Positions 38,835 to 47,619 of a DNA stretch of 64,000 bases are shown here, piece after piece; the stretch's first letter is position 1; the number at the start of each line of letters is the position of its first letter. The notes beneath the pieces were generated by a model that worked only from the letters and a program-made list of their open reading frames with translations, ran no database searches and was not told where the DNA came from. The translations under genes were made by a program, and so were the position numbers. Source of the stretch: Burkholderiales bacterium. GTDB lineage: Bacteria > Pseudomonadota > Gammaproteobacteria > Burkholderiales > Burkholderiaceae_C. The stretch covers positions 40,767 to 104,766 of the forward strand of contig JAKFVA010000022.1 in NCBI GenBank assembly GCA_021732385.1. The letters run 5' to 3'.

Positions 38835-39701
38835 TCAGGCCAGGGTGTGCAGTGGAATGTCTTTGCTTTGCGCCAGCTTGTCCAGCTGCTTGCGGCTTTG
38901 GGTGCGCAAAAATGCGGCAATGCCGTGCTGGGCAGCAGGACTCAGCATGGCTTGCACGCTGCTGTCTGCAAGACCCGCTGCCGCGCAAAGCGCCGCCGCA
39001 AAATGCGGCTCCAGCGCCGCCACGGCCACACGACCGTCTTTGCAGGCATAGACACGGTAGCCTGCATGCGCACCGCCGACGGCACCGCCAGGCAAGGTGA
39101 GCTGCCATGTACGTGGCAGGGCCAGCCAAGCAGCCGCTTCAGACAATGCCACCTCAATGAACACGCCCTTACCCTGGCTGCGTTTCGTCAAAGTGGCCTG
39201 CAACACGGCTTCGCTCGCCGTCAGCGCACCACCCATGTCCGCGTAAAGCGTGGGTGGTAACTCCAACCCGGTAACCAGGCCGTTATCAGCCAGGTAAGTG
39301 AGGTCGTGGCCGGGTTCCTCGGTCAGTGCGCCTGGCGCGCCGACAATAGCCACCTGCGACAGGCTAGGGTATTGTTTGTGCAACAACTTCCAGGCGAGAC
39401 CGAGTTTAAGCATTGCCGAAGGGCGAAACGAGGTCAGCAGCACATCAGCCTTGGCGAGCTCGCGGTGCAGCATTTTTTGCCCACTGAACTGCTTCAAATC
39501 AGCACGTAGGATTTTGATACCGCGGTGCAGTGCAGTGCTGGCTACGTGGCTGTAGTGCTGCATGGGGTCGCCCAGCGGTGGCTCCAGTTTGATGCAGGTT
39601 GCACCCATTTGCTGGCAGCGCAGCAGGGCAGCGGGGCCGGGCAGGTTCAGCGCCAGACTGAGGATGCGCGTACCCTTTAGGGGGGTCAGGGCTTTGGCCA
39701 T
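38835..39701 (-). CDS. CaiB/BaiF (family III) CoA-transferase-like protein, short form
   Basis: The 288-aa protein resembles family III CoA-transferases and alpha-methylacyl-CoA racemases: TRILSLALNLPGPAALLRCQ at the N-terminus, EPPLGDPMQHY, DVLLTSFRPSAMLKLGL and GHDLTYLADNGL with the expected aspartate. Family members are usually 360-400 aa, so part of the C-terminal region is missing or reduced. It starts exactly at the livF stop (one shared base), making it the last gene of the benzoate uptake/activation operon. Confidence 0.85.
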   Translation of the reverse strand: MAKALTPLKGTRILSLALNLPGPAALLRCQQMGATCIKLEPPLGDPMQHYSHVASTALHRGIKILRADLKQFSGQKMLHRELAKADVLLTSFRPSAMLKLGLAWKLLHKQYPSLSQVAIVGAPGALTEEPGHDLTYLADNGLVTGLELPPTLYADMGGALTASEAVLQATLTKRSQGKGVFIEVALSEAAAWLALPRTWQLTLPGGAVGGAHAGYRVYACKDGRVAVAALEPHFAAALCAAAGLADSSVQAMLSPAAQHGIAAFLRTQSRKQLDKLAQSKDIPLHTLA

Positions 39702-40414
39702 TACAAACTAAGGTGCTGCGCCAGCAACTCGGGTTGGGCAACTAAATCGGCAGAACTGCCCGCAAACACCACTTCGCCCTTGACGAGAATAATATTGCGG
39801 TCGGTAACTTGCGTTACATGCTTCCAGTTCTTGTCCACAATCACACTGCTGATGCCGCTTTGCCGAATCAGCGCGCAGATGCGCCAGATTTCTTTGGCAA
39901 TCAGTGGAGCCAAGCCTTCGGTGGCTTCGTCTAACACCAGGACGTCGGGGTTGGTCATGAGTGCACGGCCAATGGTCAGCATCTGCTGCTCGCCACCTGA
40001 TAACTGCTGGCCTCCATGATTTAGGCGTTCAGTCAGGCGAGGAAAAGTTTCCAGCACGCGTTCATAGGTCCAGTCTTTTTGTCCCCGAGTACCCGCACGA
40101 GCCGCCATCTTTAGGTTTTCAACCACGCTCAAATTGCCAAAAATACCGCGTCCCTCAGGCACGTAGGCAATGCCGCGTCGGGAAATTTCATGCGGCGCAC
40201 CACCCGTCATGTCCTTGCCTGTAATGCTGACACTGCCGCTACGCGGCTTGACCAAGCCCATGATGCTTTTAAGCAGCGTGCTTTTGCCCATGCCGTTGCG
40301 GCCCATCAGGCCAATGGTTTCTCCGCGTGCCACGCTGAAATTCACGCCGCGCAGGATGTGGCTGGCGCCGTAGTAGGTGTGCAATCCTTTGGCGTCGATC
40401 AATAAGTCGGCCAT
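39701..40414 (-). CDS. livF: Branched-chain amino acid/aromatic acid ABC transporter ATPase (LivF-like)
   Basis: This 237-aa ATPase has Walker A GLMGRNGMGKSTLLKSIMG, signature LSGGEQQMLTIGRALM and Walker B VLVLDEATEGLAP, the LivF type. Together with LivG, LivH, LivM and a binding protein it forms a HAAT-family importer at the inner membrane. The surrounding benzoate-CoA ligase and box genes suggest benzoate or a related aromatic acid as substrate. It overlaps livG by one base. Confidence 0.92.
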   Translation of the reverse strand: MADLLIDAKGLHTYYGASHILRGVNFSVARGETIGLMGRNGMGKSTLLKSIMGLVKPRSGSVSITGKDMTGGAPHEISRRGIAYVPEGRGIFGNLSVVENLKMAARAGTRGQKDWTYERVLETFPRLTERLNHGGQQLSGGEQQMLTIGRALMTNPDVLVLDEATEGLAPLIAKEIWRICALIRQSGISSVIVDKNWKHVTQVTDRNIILVKGEVVFAGSSADLVAQPELLAQHLSL

Positions 40415-41196
40415 TAGTGTTCTTCTCCGAGATACGCGGCCTGCACTCCCGCATCGGCGCGCACCTCAGCAGGCAGGCCACTCGCAATCACTTGGCCGTT
40501 GACCATCACCGTCAAATGGTCGGCCAATGCAAATACCGCTTCCATGTCGTGCTCGACCAGCAGGATGGCATGGTCGTTTTTGATCTGCAGCAGCAGCGCC
40601 ACCATACGCTCGGCTTCGGCCACGCCCATTCCCGCCAACGGTTCGTCCAATAACAGCACTTGAGGCTGTGTAGCCAGCGTCATGCCAATTTCTAACTGGC
40701 GTTGCTCGCCATGACTGATGGTGCCCGATACGGTATTTTTGCGGTGCTCCAGGCCGCACAGCGCAAGGGCTTGTTCAGCCAATACCACAGCCGATACAGC
40801 TTTGCGTGCGTCTTGCAACCAGCCCAGTGGATTGAAAGGCAAGTGCTGATTGCGCGATTGTGCAGCCAGGCGAATGTTTTCCCAAACCGTAAAGGGCGCA
40901 AAGATATTGGTCTTTTGATAGCTGCGTGACAGGCCAGCGCGGGAAATTTTTTCAGGCAGCCAACCGGTGATGTCTTGGCCCAGCAGGTTGACGGTGCCCG
41001 AGGTTGGCGGTAAGTCACCCGAAAGCAAATGCGTCAATGTGGACTTGCCTGCGCCATTGGGGCCAATCACGGCATGAATGCGGTTACGCCACAAGTCGAG
41101 CGTCAAATCATTCACAGCGGCTAGGCCGCCAAAATGCTTGGTCAGGCCGCGTGCCCTGAGCAAAACCTCACCGTTTCGGGAAGTCGTTTCACTCAT
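40414..41196 (-). CDS. livG: Branched-chain amino acid/aromatic acid ABC transporter ATPase (LivG-like)
   Basis: The 260-aa ATPase has Walker A GPNGAGKSTLTHLLSG, the LivG-style insertion LSRSYQKTNIFAPFTVWENI, signature ISHGEQRQLEIGMTLA and Walker B VLLLDEPLAGMG. It pairs with LivF to energise the importer. Its start overlaps the livM end by 8 nt, so expression is coupled with the rest of the operon. Confidence 0.93.
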   Translation of the reverse strand: MSETTSRNGEVLLRARGLTKHFGGLAAVNDLTLDLWRNRIHAVIGPNGAGKSTLTHLLSGDLPPTSGTVNLLGQDITGWLPEKISRAGLSRSYQKTNIFAPFTVWENIRLAAQSRNQHLPFNPLGWLQDARKAVSAVVLAEQALALCGLEHRKNTVSGTISHGEQRQLEIGMTLATQPQVLLLDEPLAGMGVAEAERMVALLLQIKNDHAILLVEHDMEAVFALADHLTVMVNGQVIASGLPAEVRADAGVQAAYLGEEH

Positions 41197-42202
41197 TCAA
41201 GCTGCCTTTGCCGCGCATCAGCTGCACGGCCAGGCCAAGCAAACCGCGTGGCGCAAACAGCACCACCGCCACAATAAACAGGCCCATCCACAGTTGCCAG
41301 TGCTTGCCGGTTTGAAAGGCACCAATGGTGGGCAAATCCTTGAAGGCGTGAAGCAAATATTCAAACGCAAACGCACCGACAATAGCGCCAGCAAAGTTGC
41401 CCATACCACCCAGAATCAGCATCATGATGGCGTGCGCGCTCATGTGAAAACCCATCAACTCAGGGTTGATGTAGCCGTTTTGTGCCCCCCACAAGTAACC
41501 CGCCAGCCCGGCCAGCGCACCCGCCAGGGTAAAGGCAGCCAATTTGTAGCCGAAAGTGCCAAAACCCATGGCTCGCATGCGGTGCTCGTTTACACGGATA
41601 CCCGCCAGTGCACGGCCAAAAGGGCTCCACAGCAGGCGGCGCAAAAACGCATACACGGCCAGCATCAAGGCCAGCGTGAAGAAATAAAAGGTGGTTTTTT
41701 TGTCAAGGTCAAATAGCGCATGTCCCAGCACACTGGCCGTGGGCTTGAAGTTGACATACAGACCGTCGGAGCCGCCCAGGACCTTGTTGTCAAAAAACAG
41801 GTAAAACACCATTTGGGCAAAGGCCATGGTGACCATGATGAAGTAAATGCCTTGTGTGCGGACCACAAAAAAGCCAATTACCAAGGCTGCCAGTGCTGCA
41901 CCCAGTACGGCCAGTGGTAGCGTCCACCACAGGCTTGCGGGCTCGCCAGCGGGCGTGATGAAAGCCAGTGCATAACCAGCCAAGCCAAAAAACGCCGCAT
42001 GGCCGAGCGAGACCAAACCAGTAACGCCTTGCAGCAAGTCCAAACTCATGGCAAAAATTGCCAAAATCATCATGCGAGTGACCATTTCCTTGTGGAAGTC
42101 GCTGCCGACAAACGGAAAAGTCACCAGCGCCACAGCCGCCAAGCCCAGGACAATTTGAATGCCGCGCGGCAGTACTTCCAAGTGCGATTGTGCAATGCTC
42201 AT
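41189..42202 (-). CDS. livM: ABC transporter permease (LivM-like)
   Basis: The 337-aa permease has about nine to ten membrane helices and the LivM signatures GVTGLVSLGHAAFFGLAGYA and an EAA-like loop GIRVNEHRMRAMGFGTFGYKLAAF before GALAGLAGYLWGAQNGYINP. It forms the translocation channel with LivH. It overlaps livH by 4 nt and livG by 8 nt. Confidence 0.93.
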   Translation of the reverse strand: MSIAQSHLEVLPRGIQIVLGLAAVALVTFPFVGSDFHKEMVTRMMILAIFAMSLDLLQGVTGLVSLGHAAFFGLAGYALAFITPAGEPASLWWTLPLAVLGAALAALVIGFFVVRTQGIYFIMVTMAFAQMVFYLFFDNKVLGGSDGLYVNFKPTASVLGHALFDLDKKTTFYFFTLALMLAVYAFLRRLLWSPFGRALAGIRVNEHRMRAMGFGTFGYKLAAFTLAGALAGLAGYLWGAQNGYINPELMGFHMSAHAIMMLILGGMGNFAGAIVGAFAFEYLLHAFKDLPTIGAFQTGKHWQLWMGLFIVAVVLFAPRGLLGLAVQLMRGKGSLNE

Positions 42203-43062
42203 TGTTTAAATAAGCCTTGCGGCTTGTATAAGAGCACCAGTGCCATCAGCATGTATACCAACATGCCCGCCATCGAGGGCAATAGCACTTTACCGAAGGT
42301 ATCGACCAGGCCCACTAACAGCGCTGCAATCAAAGCCCCGCGCACCGAACCAATGCCGCCAATCACTACCACCACAAAGCAGGTAATCAAAACCGATGAG
42401 CCCATGTTGGGGTAAACGCTAGAGATTGGTGCAGCAATCATGCCGGCAATGGCGGCCAGGCCTACGCCCAGGGCAAATACCGTGGCGTGAATCAACTTGA
42501 TATTGATTCCCAGCGATTCCGCCATGTCACGATTGAACGCCCCAGCGCGAATCTTCATGCCCAGCCGGGTTTTGGAAATTAATAGGTACAGGCTTAGCGC
42601 CAGCAGCAGGCACAGGCCCGACATAAACAAGCGGTACACCGGATAGGAGAGGGTTTCTGTCAACGGTATCGAGGCTGAAAGCAAAGCCGGAATTTCCACA
42701 CCGTGCACATCATCGCCCCACAGCATGGAGCGTGCTTCTTCAAAAATGTAGATCAGACCAAAGGTCAGCAGCACTTGATCCAGATGGTCGCGTTGATAAA
42801 AATGTCGAAACAAAAGCCACTCAAGCGCCAAACCAAACGCGACCGCCAAAATTGTGCCCACCACAATGGCTAGCAGCAAGCTGCCCAGCAACGATGACAG
42901 CGACCACGCCATGTACGCGCCTAACATGTAAAAACTGCCGTGTGCCAGATTGACCACGCCCATGATGCCGAAGATGAGCGTCAGGCCAGCTGCCAACATG
43001 AACAATAGCAAGCCGTATTGCATGCTGTTGAGCAACTGAATCAAAAAGGTACCGAAATCCAT
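42199..43062 (-). CDS. livH: ABC transporter permease (LivH-like)
   Basis: The 287-aa permease begins DFGTFLIQLLNSMQYGLLL and has about eight helices. It includes the LivH signatures GVVNLAHGSFYMLGAYMAW, an EAA-like loop AFNRDMAESLGINIKLIHA and PNMGSSVLITCFVVVVIGGIGS. I place the start at the ATG at 43062; the frame extends 19 codons further without family similarity. The binding-protein gene ends 111 nt upstream, and that gap could hold a hairpin that sets different expression levels. Confidence 0.92.
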   Translation of the reverse strand: MDFGTFLIQLLNSMQYGLLLFMLAAGLTLIFGIMGVVNLAHGSFYMLGAYMAWSLSSLLGSLLLAIVVGTILAVAFGLALEWLLFRHFYQRDHLDQVLLTFGLIYIFEEARSMLWGDDVHGVEIPALLSASIPLTETLSYPVYRLFMSGLCLLLALSLYLLISKTRLGMKIRAGAFNRDMAESLGINIKLIHATVFALGVGLAAIAGMIAAPISSVYPNMGSSVLITCFVVVVIGGIGSVRGALIAALLVGLVDTFGKVLLPSMAGMLVYMLMALVLLYKPQGLFKQ

Positions 43063-43173
43063 AAGGGTAACGAATAACAAGGACGATTGAGCTAGGCAAA
43101 ATGGTATGCCAGGGAGCAAAAAAACGGAGGAACCTGTCCGCCGTTTTTACTCAAATGCGCTGGTAGCGCACCA

Positions 43174-44361
43174 TCAAGTTAGTTTACAGCCCACACCACT
43201 GTCAGCTAGGGCTTTGGCGGCAATACCAATCACTTTGTTTTCACCGGCTTCAACTTTGCGCAGATACATGTCTTGCACTGGGTTGTGTTGGGGACTCATC
43301 TTCCACTTGCCGCGCGGGCTATCAATGGTGGCACCCTCCATCGCAGCGTACAGGGCTTTCTTGTTGGCCATGTCACCCTTAACTGCGTTGGCGCCCTGCA
43401 CCAGCAGCAAACCGGTGTCGTAGCCTTGCACCGCGTACACGTCGGGTTGCAACTTGTATTCTTTGGCATAGGCGAGCCGGAAATTCTTGTTGCGCGCTGT
43501 ATCGAGCGAGTCGCTGTAATGCATGGTGGTCAAGATACCGTCGGCAGCAGGACCGGCAGCGGTCAAAACGCCCTCGGTCAAAAAGCCGGAGCCATAAAGA
43601 GGAATTTTATCTTTCAAACCCGCTGCAGCGTAATCGCGAATGAATTTGGCAGCGCCGCCACCGGCAAAGAAACAAGCCACGGCATCGGGTTTAAGTGAAG
43701 CAATTTCAGTTAAGAGTGCCTGAAACTCCACGTTGGGGAAGGGCAGACCGAGTTCTTTGACGATGGTGCCACCGGCGGCGGTGTAACTTTCTTTGAAACC
43801 CTCAAATGCCTCGTCACCGGCAGCGTATTTCCAGGTGATCCACACGGCTTTTTTATGGCCCTTGTCAACCATCACTTTGCCCAATGCGCGGGTCGGCTGG
43901 CTGTTGGTGAAGCTGGTGCGAAACACATTGGGTGCACACAGGCCGCGGGTGGCGGCATGCACACCCGCGTTGGGAATCAGGCTCAAAACGCCGGTATCGC
44001 GGGCAACTTTTTGAATGCCCATTTGCACGCCCGAGTGCACGGTGCCTACCAGCACATCGACCTTATCTCGTTGTACCAAGATGTTGGCGTTTTCAATACC
44101 CTTGGCTGGGTTGGATTCATCGTCCACCTTGAAAAACTCGACCTCGCGGCCACCCAACTTACCACCTTGCTCGGCCAATGCCATACGAAAACCGTTTTCA
44201 ATGGCCACGCCCAGCTGAGCAAAAGTGCCGGTGTAAGGCAGCATCAAACCAACACGAATTTTCCCGGCTTGTGCGCGGGCCAACTCGGGAAGTAAAAGGC
44301 CCGTAGATGCAGCACCTAGCAAGCTGGCGCTGCGTGACAGAACAAGACGGCGTGTGGTCAT
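43174..44361 (-). CDS. ABC transporter periplasmic substrate-binding protein (HAAT family)
   Basis: The 395-aa precursor has a leader with an Arg-rich start (TTRRLVLSRSASLLGAASTG) and cleavage near ARAQ. The mature part is a type I periplasmic binding protein: IRVGLMLPYTGTFAQLGVAI, FKVDDESNPAKGIENANILV, LVGTVHSGVQMG and YGSGFLTEGVLTAAG. Such proteins next to benzoate-CoA ligase genes bind benzoate or hydroxybenzoates; the ligand here is inferred. A GGAG ribosome binding site precedes the ATG at 44361. Confidence 0.92.
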   Translation of the reverse strand: MTTRRLVLSRSASLLGAASTGLLLPELARAQAGKIRVGLMLPYTGTFAQLGVAIENGFRMALAEQGGKLGGREVEFFKVDDESNPAKGIENANILVQRDKVDVLVGTVHSGVQMGIQKVARDTGVLSLIPNAGVHAATRGLCAPNVFRTSFTNSQPTRALGKVMVDKGHKKAVWITWKYAAGDEAFEGFKESYTAAGGTIVKELGLPFPNVEFQALLTEIASLKPDAVACFFAGGGAAKFIRDYAAAGLKDKIPLYGSGFLTEGVLTAAGPAADGILTTMHYSDSLDTARNKNFRLAYAKEYKLQPDVYAVQGYDTGLLLVQGANAVKGDMANKKALYAAMEGATIDSPRGKWKMSPQHNPVQDMYLRKVEAGENKVIGIAAKALADSGVGCKLT

Positions 44362-44442
44362 GAAGTCTCCTGTGTGACTATGGTGTGTCGAAATAACCTG
44401 CACTTTATCGCAGTTTTATGGAAGTCTGGCTATTGTTTACCC

Positions 44443-46056
44443 CTATTCAATAGCGCGATTCTCAGTGCGGAGTTTGAAGCGTTGAATTTTGCCAGTGGCG
44501 GTTTTGGGCAAGGCAGCAACAAATTCAAACCAGCGCGGGTATTTATAGGGAGCGAGCTGGCTCTTGACATGCAGCTTCAAGTCCTCGGCACTGGCGGCAA
44601 GGCCTGTTTTGAAGACCACATAGGCTTTAGGTTTGATCAAACCATCGGCATCCCGTGCGCCAACCACGGCCACTTCAAGCACGGCTGGATGCGTCATTAA
44701 TGACGCCTCAACTTCAAATGGGCTGACATAAATACCGCTGACTTTAAGCATATCGTCACTGCGGCCACCATAAGTGTAATAACCGTCGGCGTCCACCGTG
44801 TATTTGTCACCGCTGCGTGTCCATTCACCCGCAAAGGTGTGCTTGGTTTTTTCGCGGTTGTTCCAGTACATGATGGCGGCGCTCGGGCCACTGACCTGCA
44901 ATTCGCCAATCTCTCCCACACTGCATTCGTGCCCGTCGTCAGCTATCAGGCGCACCTTGTAGCCGGGCACGGGCTGACCGGTAGTGCCGTATCGAACCCT
45001 ACCAGCGCGGTTACTCAAAAAGATGTGCAGCATTTCGGTTGATCCAATGCCATCCAGAATTTCGCAGCCGTAATGCGCCGTCCATTGACGGCCAATCTCG
45101 GCGGGCAGCGCTTCGCCGGCACTGGTGCAAATACGCAGGTTCAGGGCGCGTTTGGGCGGGCGAGCCGGGTCTGCCAACAAGGCGGCGAACAAGGTGGGTA
45201 CGCCATAAAAGACAGTGGGTTGGTATTGCTGCAACGCCTTGAAAACGCTTGCTGGGGCGGGGCGCTCAGGCAGCAATACCGTGGTAGCACCTACGCAGAG
45301 CGGAAAGCTCAGGCCATTACCCAGCCCATAAGCAAAAAACAGTTTGGCCGCGGAGAATACAACGTCCGATTCCTGAATTCCAATGACCGGGCGGGCATAG
45401 AGCTCGGCCGTATGAATCATGTGGCTGTGCAGGTGCACCGTGCCCTTAGGGGTGCCCGTAGAGCCGCTTGAATAAAGCCAGAAGCAGGCGTCATCGGCAC
45501 AGGTTGGCGCTGTATGTGGCGCGGCTTCGCCCTCACGCCACATAGGCTCAAAACCGAGTTTTGATACAGCTTCCGGAAGGTTGGCCAAAGTCTCAGGCTC
45601 AGCGCCCACCACAATGACCGTGCGTAGCGTGGCAATCTGACCCAGCAGGCCGTCAAATGCGCCAATCAAGGCATTCGAGACTAGCAAACCCTGAGCACGT
45701 GAATCGCGCAGCATAAAGTCGAAGTCTTTGGTGGTAAGCAAAGTGTTGGCTGCCACGGGCACTACACCAGCCAAAATGCAACCTAAAAAAGCTACAGGCC
45801 AATCGGGCGTGTCCAGCATGCACAGCATGATGCGGCTTTCAGGCGCAAAGCCGTGCAAGCGCAAGGCGTTGGCAAAGCGCTGGGAGCGCTCGGCCAGCTC
45901 GCCAAATGTCAGTTTTTCGCCAGTCACCGCGTCGATGAAGGCGGTTTTGTCTGCCCGGCTGGCGTGTCGTGCCAACAAATCGTATGCCGCGTTGTACTCG
46001 CGCTCAATGCTGATATGTGGTGGGCTGGTGCTGTGGTCAGCGTGGCTGAGCTGCAT
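44443..46056 (-). CDS. bclA: Benzoate-CoA ligase
   Basis: This 537-aa AMP-forming ligase converts benzoate, ATP and CoA to benzoyl-CoA, the entry to the box pathway. Motifs include WLYSSGSTGTPKGTVHLHSH (A3), DGIGSTEMLHIFLSNRAGRV (A5, characteristic of benzoate-CoA ligases), YYTYGGRSDDMLKVSGIYVS (A8) and the catalytic lysine in KTATGKIQRFKLR. GGAGAC precedes the ATG at 46056; longer in-frame starts were rejected. It lies between the flavodoxin gene and the transporter genes on the same strand. Confidence 0.93.
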   Translation of the reverse strand: MQLSHADHSTSPPHISIEREYNAAYDLLARHASRADKTAFIDAVTGEKLTFGELAERSQRFANALRLHGFAPESRIMLCMLDTPDWPVAFLGCILAGVVPVAANTLLTTKDFDFMLRDSRAQGLLVSNALIGAFDGLLGQIATLRTVIVVGAEPETLANLPEAVSKLGFEPMWREGEAAPHTAPTCADDACFWLYSSGSTGTPKGTVHLHSHMIHTAELYARPVIGIQESDVVFSAAKLFFAYGLGNGLSFPLCVGATTVLLPERPAPASVFKALQQYQPTVFYGVPTLFAALLADPARPPKRALNLRICTSAGEALPAEIGRQWTAHYGCEILDGIGSTEMLHIFLSNRAGRVRYGTTGQPVPGYKVRLIADDGHECSVGEIGELQVSGPSAAIMYWNNREKTKHTFAGEWTRSGDKYTVDADGYYTYGGRSDDMLKVSGIYVSPFEVEASLMTHPAVLEVAVVGARDADGLIKPKAYVVFKTGLAASAEDLKLHVKSQLAPYKYPRWFEFVAALPKTATGKIQRFKLRTENRAIE

Positions 46057-46123
46057 GGCATGTCTCCGGGATATTTTTGTATTTATAGCGCCAACCATAT
46101 GCCAACTGACAATTTGCAAGAGT

Positions 46124-46594
46124 TCATGCGTTAGCCAGCGCCTGGGTCAGCCATTGCCTGCACCAGGTTGTGCCTTCGGTCTCTGGCAGCGTGCCACTGG
46201 AGGCGTCATGTTGCCAAACCTCGCCCACGCGCTGCGCGCCCAAGCCTTGCAGGCGCTCATCGAAATGCTTGCCACCAAAGCAAAAAGTTTGCATGTAAGT
46301 GCGATCGCCTAAAGCGATGACGCCATAGCGGACATGGCTCAAATCCCGAGGCTGCTCATCCAGCGCAATATACAAAGCACGGGCGTTGTCGGGTACGTCG
46401 CCTGAGCCGTAAGTAGAGGTACAAATGAGATATAACACATCTTGCGCGGCACTGGATTCAAATACATCAACACCCAGGTCATCCATCATCAGTACTTCAA
46501 TTGTGTCAAGCAAATCCGCGCAATCCATCTCGATTGACTGCGCGACATACTGTGCTGTGCTGGTCATGGTACCGACCAGAATCTTGAGTTTCAT
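46124..46594 (-). CDS. Flavodoxin (MioC-like)
   Basis: The 156-aa protein has a flavodoxin fold. The FMN-phosphate loop is seen as LVGTMTSTAQYVAQSIE, followed by TSTYGSGDVPDNA and the C-terminal GVIALGDRTYMQTFCFGGKHFDERL. It should carry electrons between cytoplasmic redox partners. It is the first gene of the minus-strand benzoate operon, divergent from boxR. No boxA reductase is in this window, so it is a candidate redox partner for BoxB. That role is an inference only. Confidence 0.88.
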   Translation of the reverse strand: MKLKILVGTMTSTAQYVAQSIEMDCADLLDTIEVLMMDDLGVDVFESSAAQDVLYLICTSTYGSGDVPDNARALYIALDEQPRDLSHVRYGVIALGDRTYMQTFCFGGKHFDERLQGLGAQRVGEVWQHDASSGTLPETEGTTWCRQWLTQALANA

Positions 46595-46639
46595 AAAACT
46601 ATCCTGAAATTTTTGGCAACATCACAAAAAATGAAATAA

Positions 46640-46683
46640 ACTGCTTGACGCAGTATTTTTAAGAACTATACTGCAATTATTGC
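46640..46683 (+). promoter_or_regulatory. boxR promoter with two candidate operator palindromes
   Basis: TTGACG (46645-46650) and TATACT (46667-46672), 16 nt apart, form a good sigma-70 promoter for boxRCB. The -35 is embedded in the inverted repeat ACTGC-N5-GCAGT (46640-46654). The perfect palindrome GCAAT-T-ATTGC (46673-46683) covers the expected start site. Both are candidates for BoxR, which in Azoarcus relatives represses until benzoyl-CoA binds. The boxR ATG lies 21 nt downstream. Confidence 0.6.
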
Positions 46684-46704
46684 GGATTACCAAGCCTCAA
46701 GCAA

Positions 46705-47619
46705 ATGAACATGCAAATCCTGCCCGATATTGACAGCAAGCCTACTTTGGTTGAGTTGGGCAGCAGGGTGCGGGCTTGGCGCGCTCGGCGTGGCATAACG
46801 CGCAAGGCGCTGGCGGCGGACTCGGGACTTTCCGAGCGGTTTTTGGCTGATGTCGAGTCGGGCCGTGGCAATGTATCAATCAATTCGCTTGAGGCAGTGG
46901 CGCTGGCGCTGAATATTTCTACTATTGAATTGCTGCAAGACGCGCCACGTCCCTTGCTGGCTCGAACGGCGGGCTTGCTGGCCAGTCTTGACGACAACCA
47001 GCTTGACCAGGCCTATAGCCTGCTGGCCGCCACCTTTGGCCTGGGTAACGCGCAGGGGCGCGAGCAGCGTGTGGCCCTGATCGGCCTGCGCGGTGCGGGC
47101 AAATCCACCTTGGGGGCGCAGCTGGCGGCGTTGCGCGGCGTGCCGTTCGTTGAACTGGACCGCGAGATCGAGCGCGAGGCCGGCACCAGCATGAATGAGA
47201 TTTTGCTGTTACATGGCCAAGCAGGCTACCGCCGCTACGAGCGCAAGGCATTGTTTCGGATTGCCGACAGCTACCAGGCGGGCGTGATCATGACCACTGG
47301 CGGCAGCATTGTGAGCGAGCGCGAAACTTTTGATTTGCTGCAAAGCTATTTTTACTGTGTCTGGCTTAAGGCCAGCCCTGAAGAGCACTTGGCGCGTGTT
47401 GTTGCGCAGGGTGATATGCGGCCTTTTGACCAATCCATGACTGAAGCCATGGAAGACATTCGCCGCATTCTGGCCAGCCGCGAAGCACTGTATGCGCGCG
47501 CTGATGCGGTGGTGGATACAGCAGCTCGCACTGCCCGCCAGAGCCTGGCCGATTTGAAGCGTGCCGTTGCCATTCCAGTTGCCGTAACAGCTGCAACACC
47601 CATAGGAGACAAAAAATGA
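46705..47619 (+). CDS. boxR: Benzoyl-CoA-responsive regulator BoxR (XRE helix-turn-helix + shikimate-kinase-like)
   Basis: The 304-aa protein combines an N-terminal XRE helix-turn-helix (residues about 14-75; RKALAADSGLSERFLADVES) with a C-terminal shikimate-kinase-like domain. That domain is seen in LIGLRGAGKSTLGAQL near residue 130, then ELDREIERE and GYRRYERKALFR. This is the BoxR/BzdR architecture, in which the kinase-like domain senses benzoyl-CoA. It leads boxR-boxC-boxB, with 4-nt overlaps between all three, and should regulate both this unit and the divergent operon. Confidence 0.95.
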   Translation: MNMQILPDIDSKPTLVELGSRVRAWRARRGITRKALAADSGLSERFLADVESGRGNVSINSLEAVALALNISTIELLQDAPRPLLARTAGLLASLDDNQLDQAYSLLAATFGLGNAQGREQRVALIGLRGAGKSTLGAQLAALRGVPFVELDREIEREAGTSMNEILLLHGQAGYRRYERKALFRIADSYQAGVIMTTGGSIVSERETFDLLQSYFYCVWLKASPEEHLARVVAQGDMRPFDQSMTEAMEDIRRILASREALYARADAVVDTAARTARQSLADLKRAVAIPVAVTAATPIGDKK

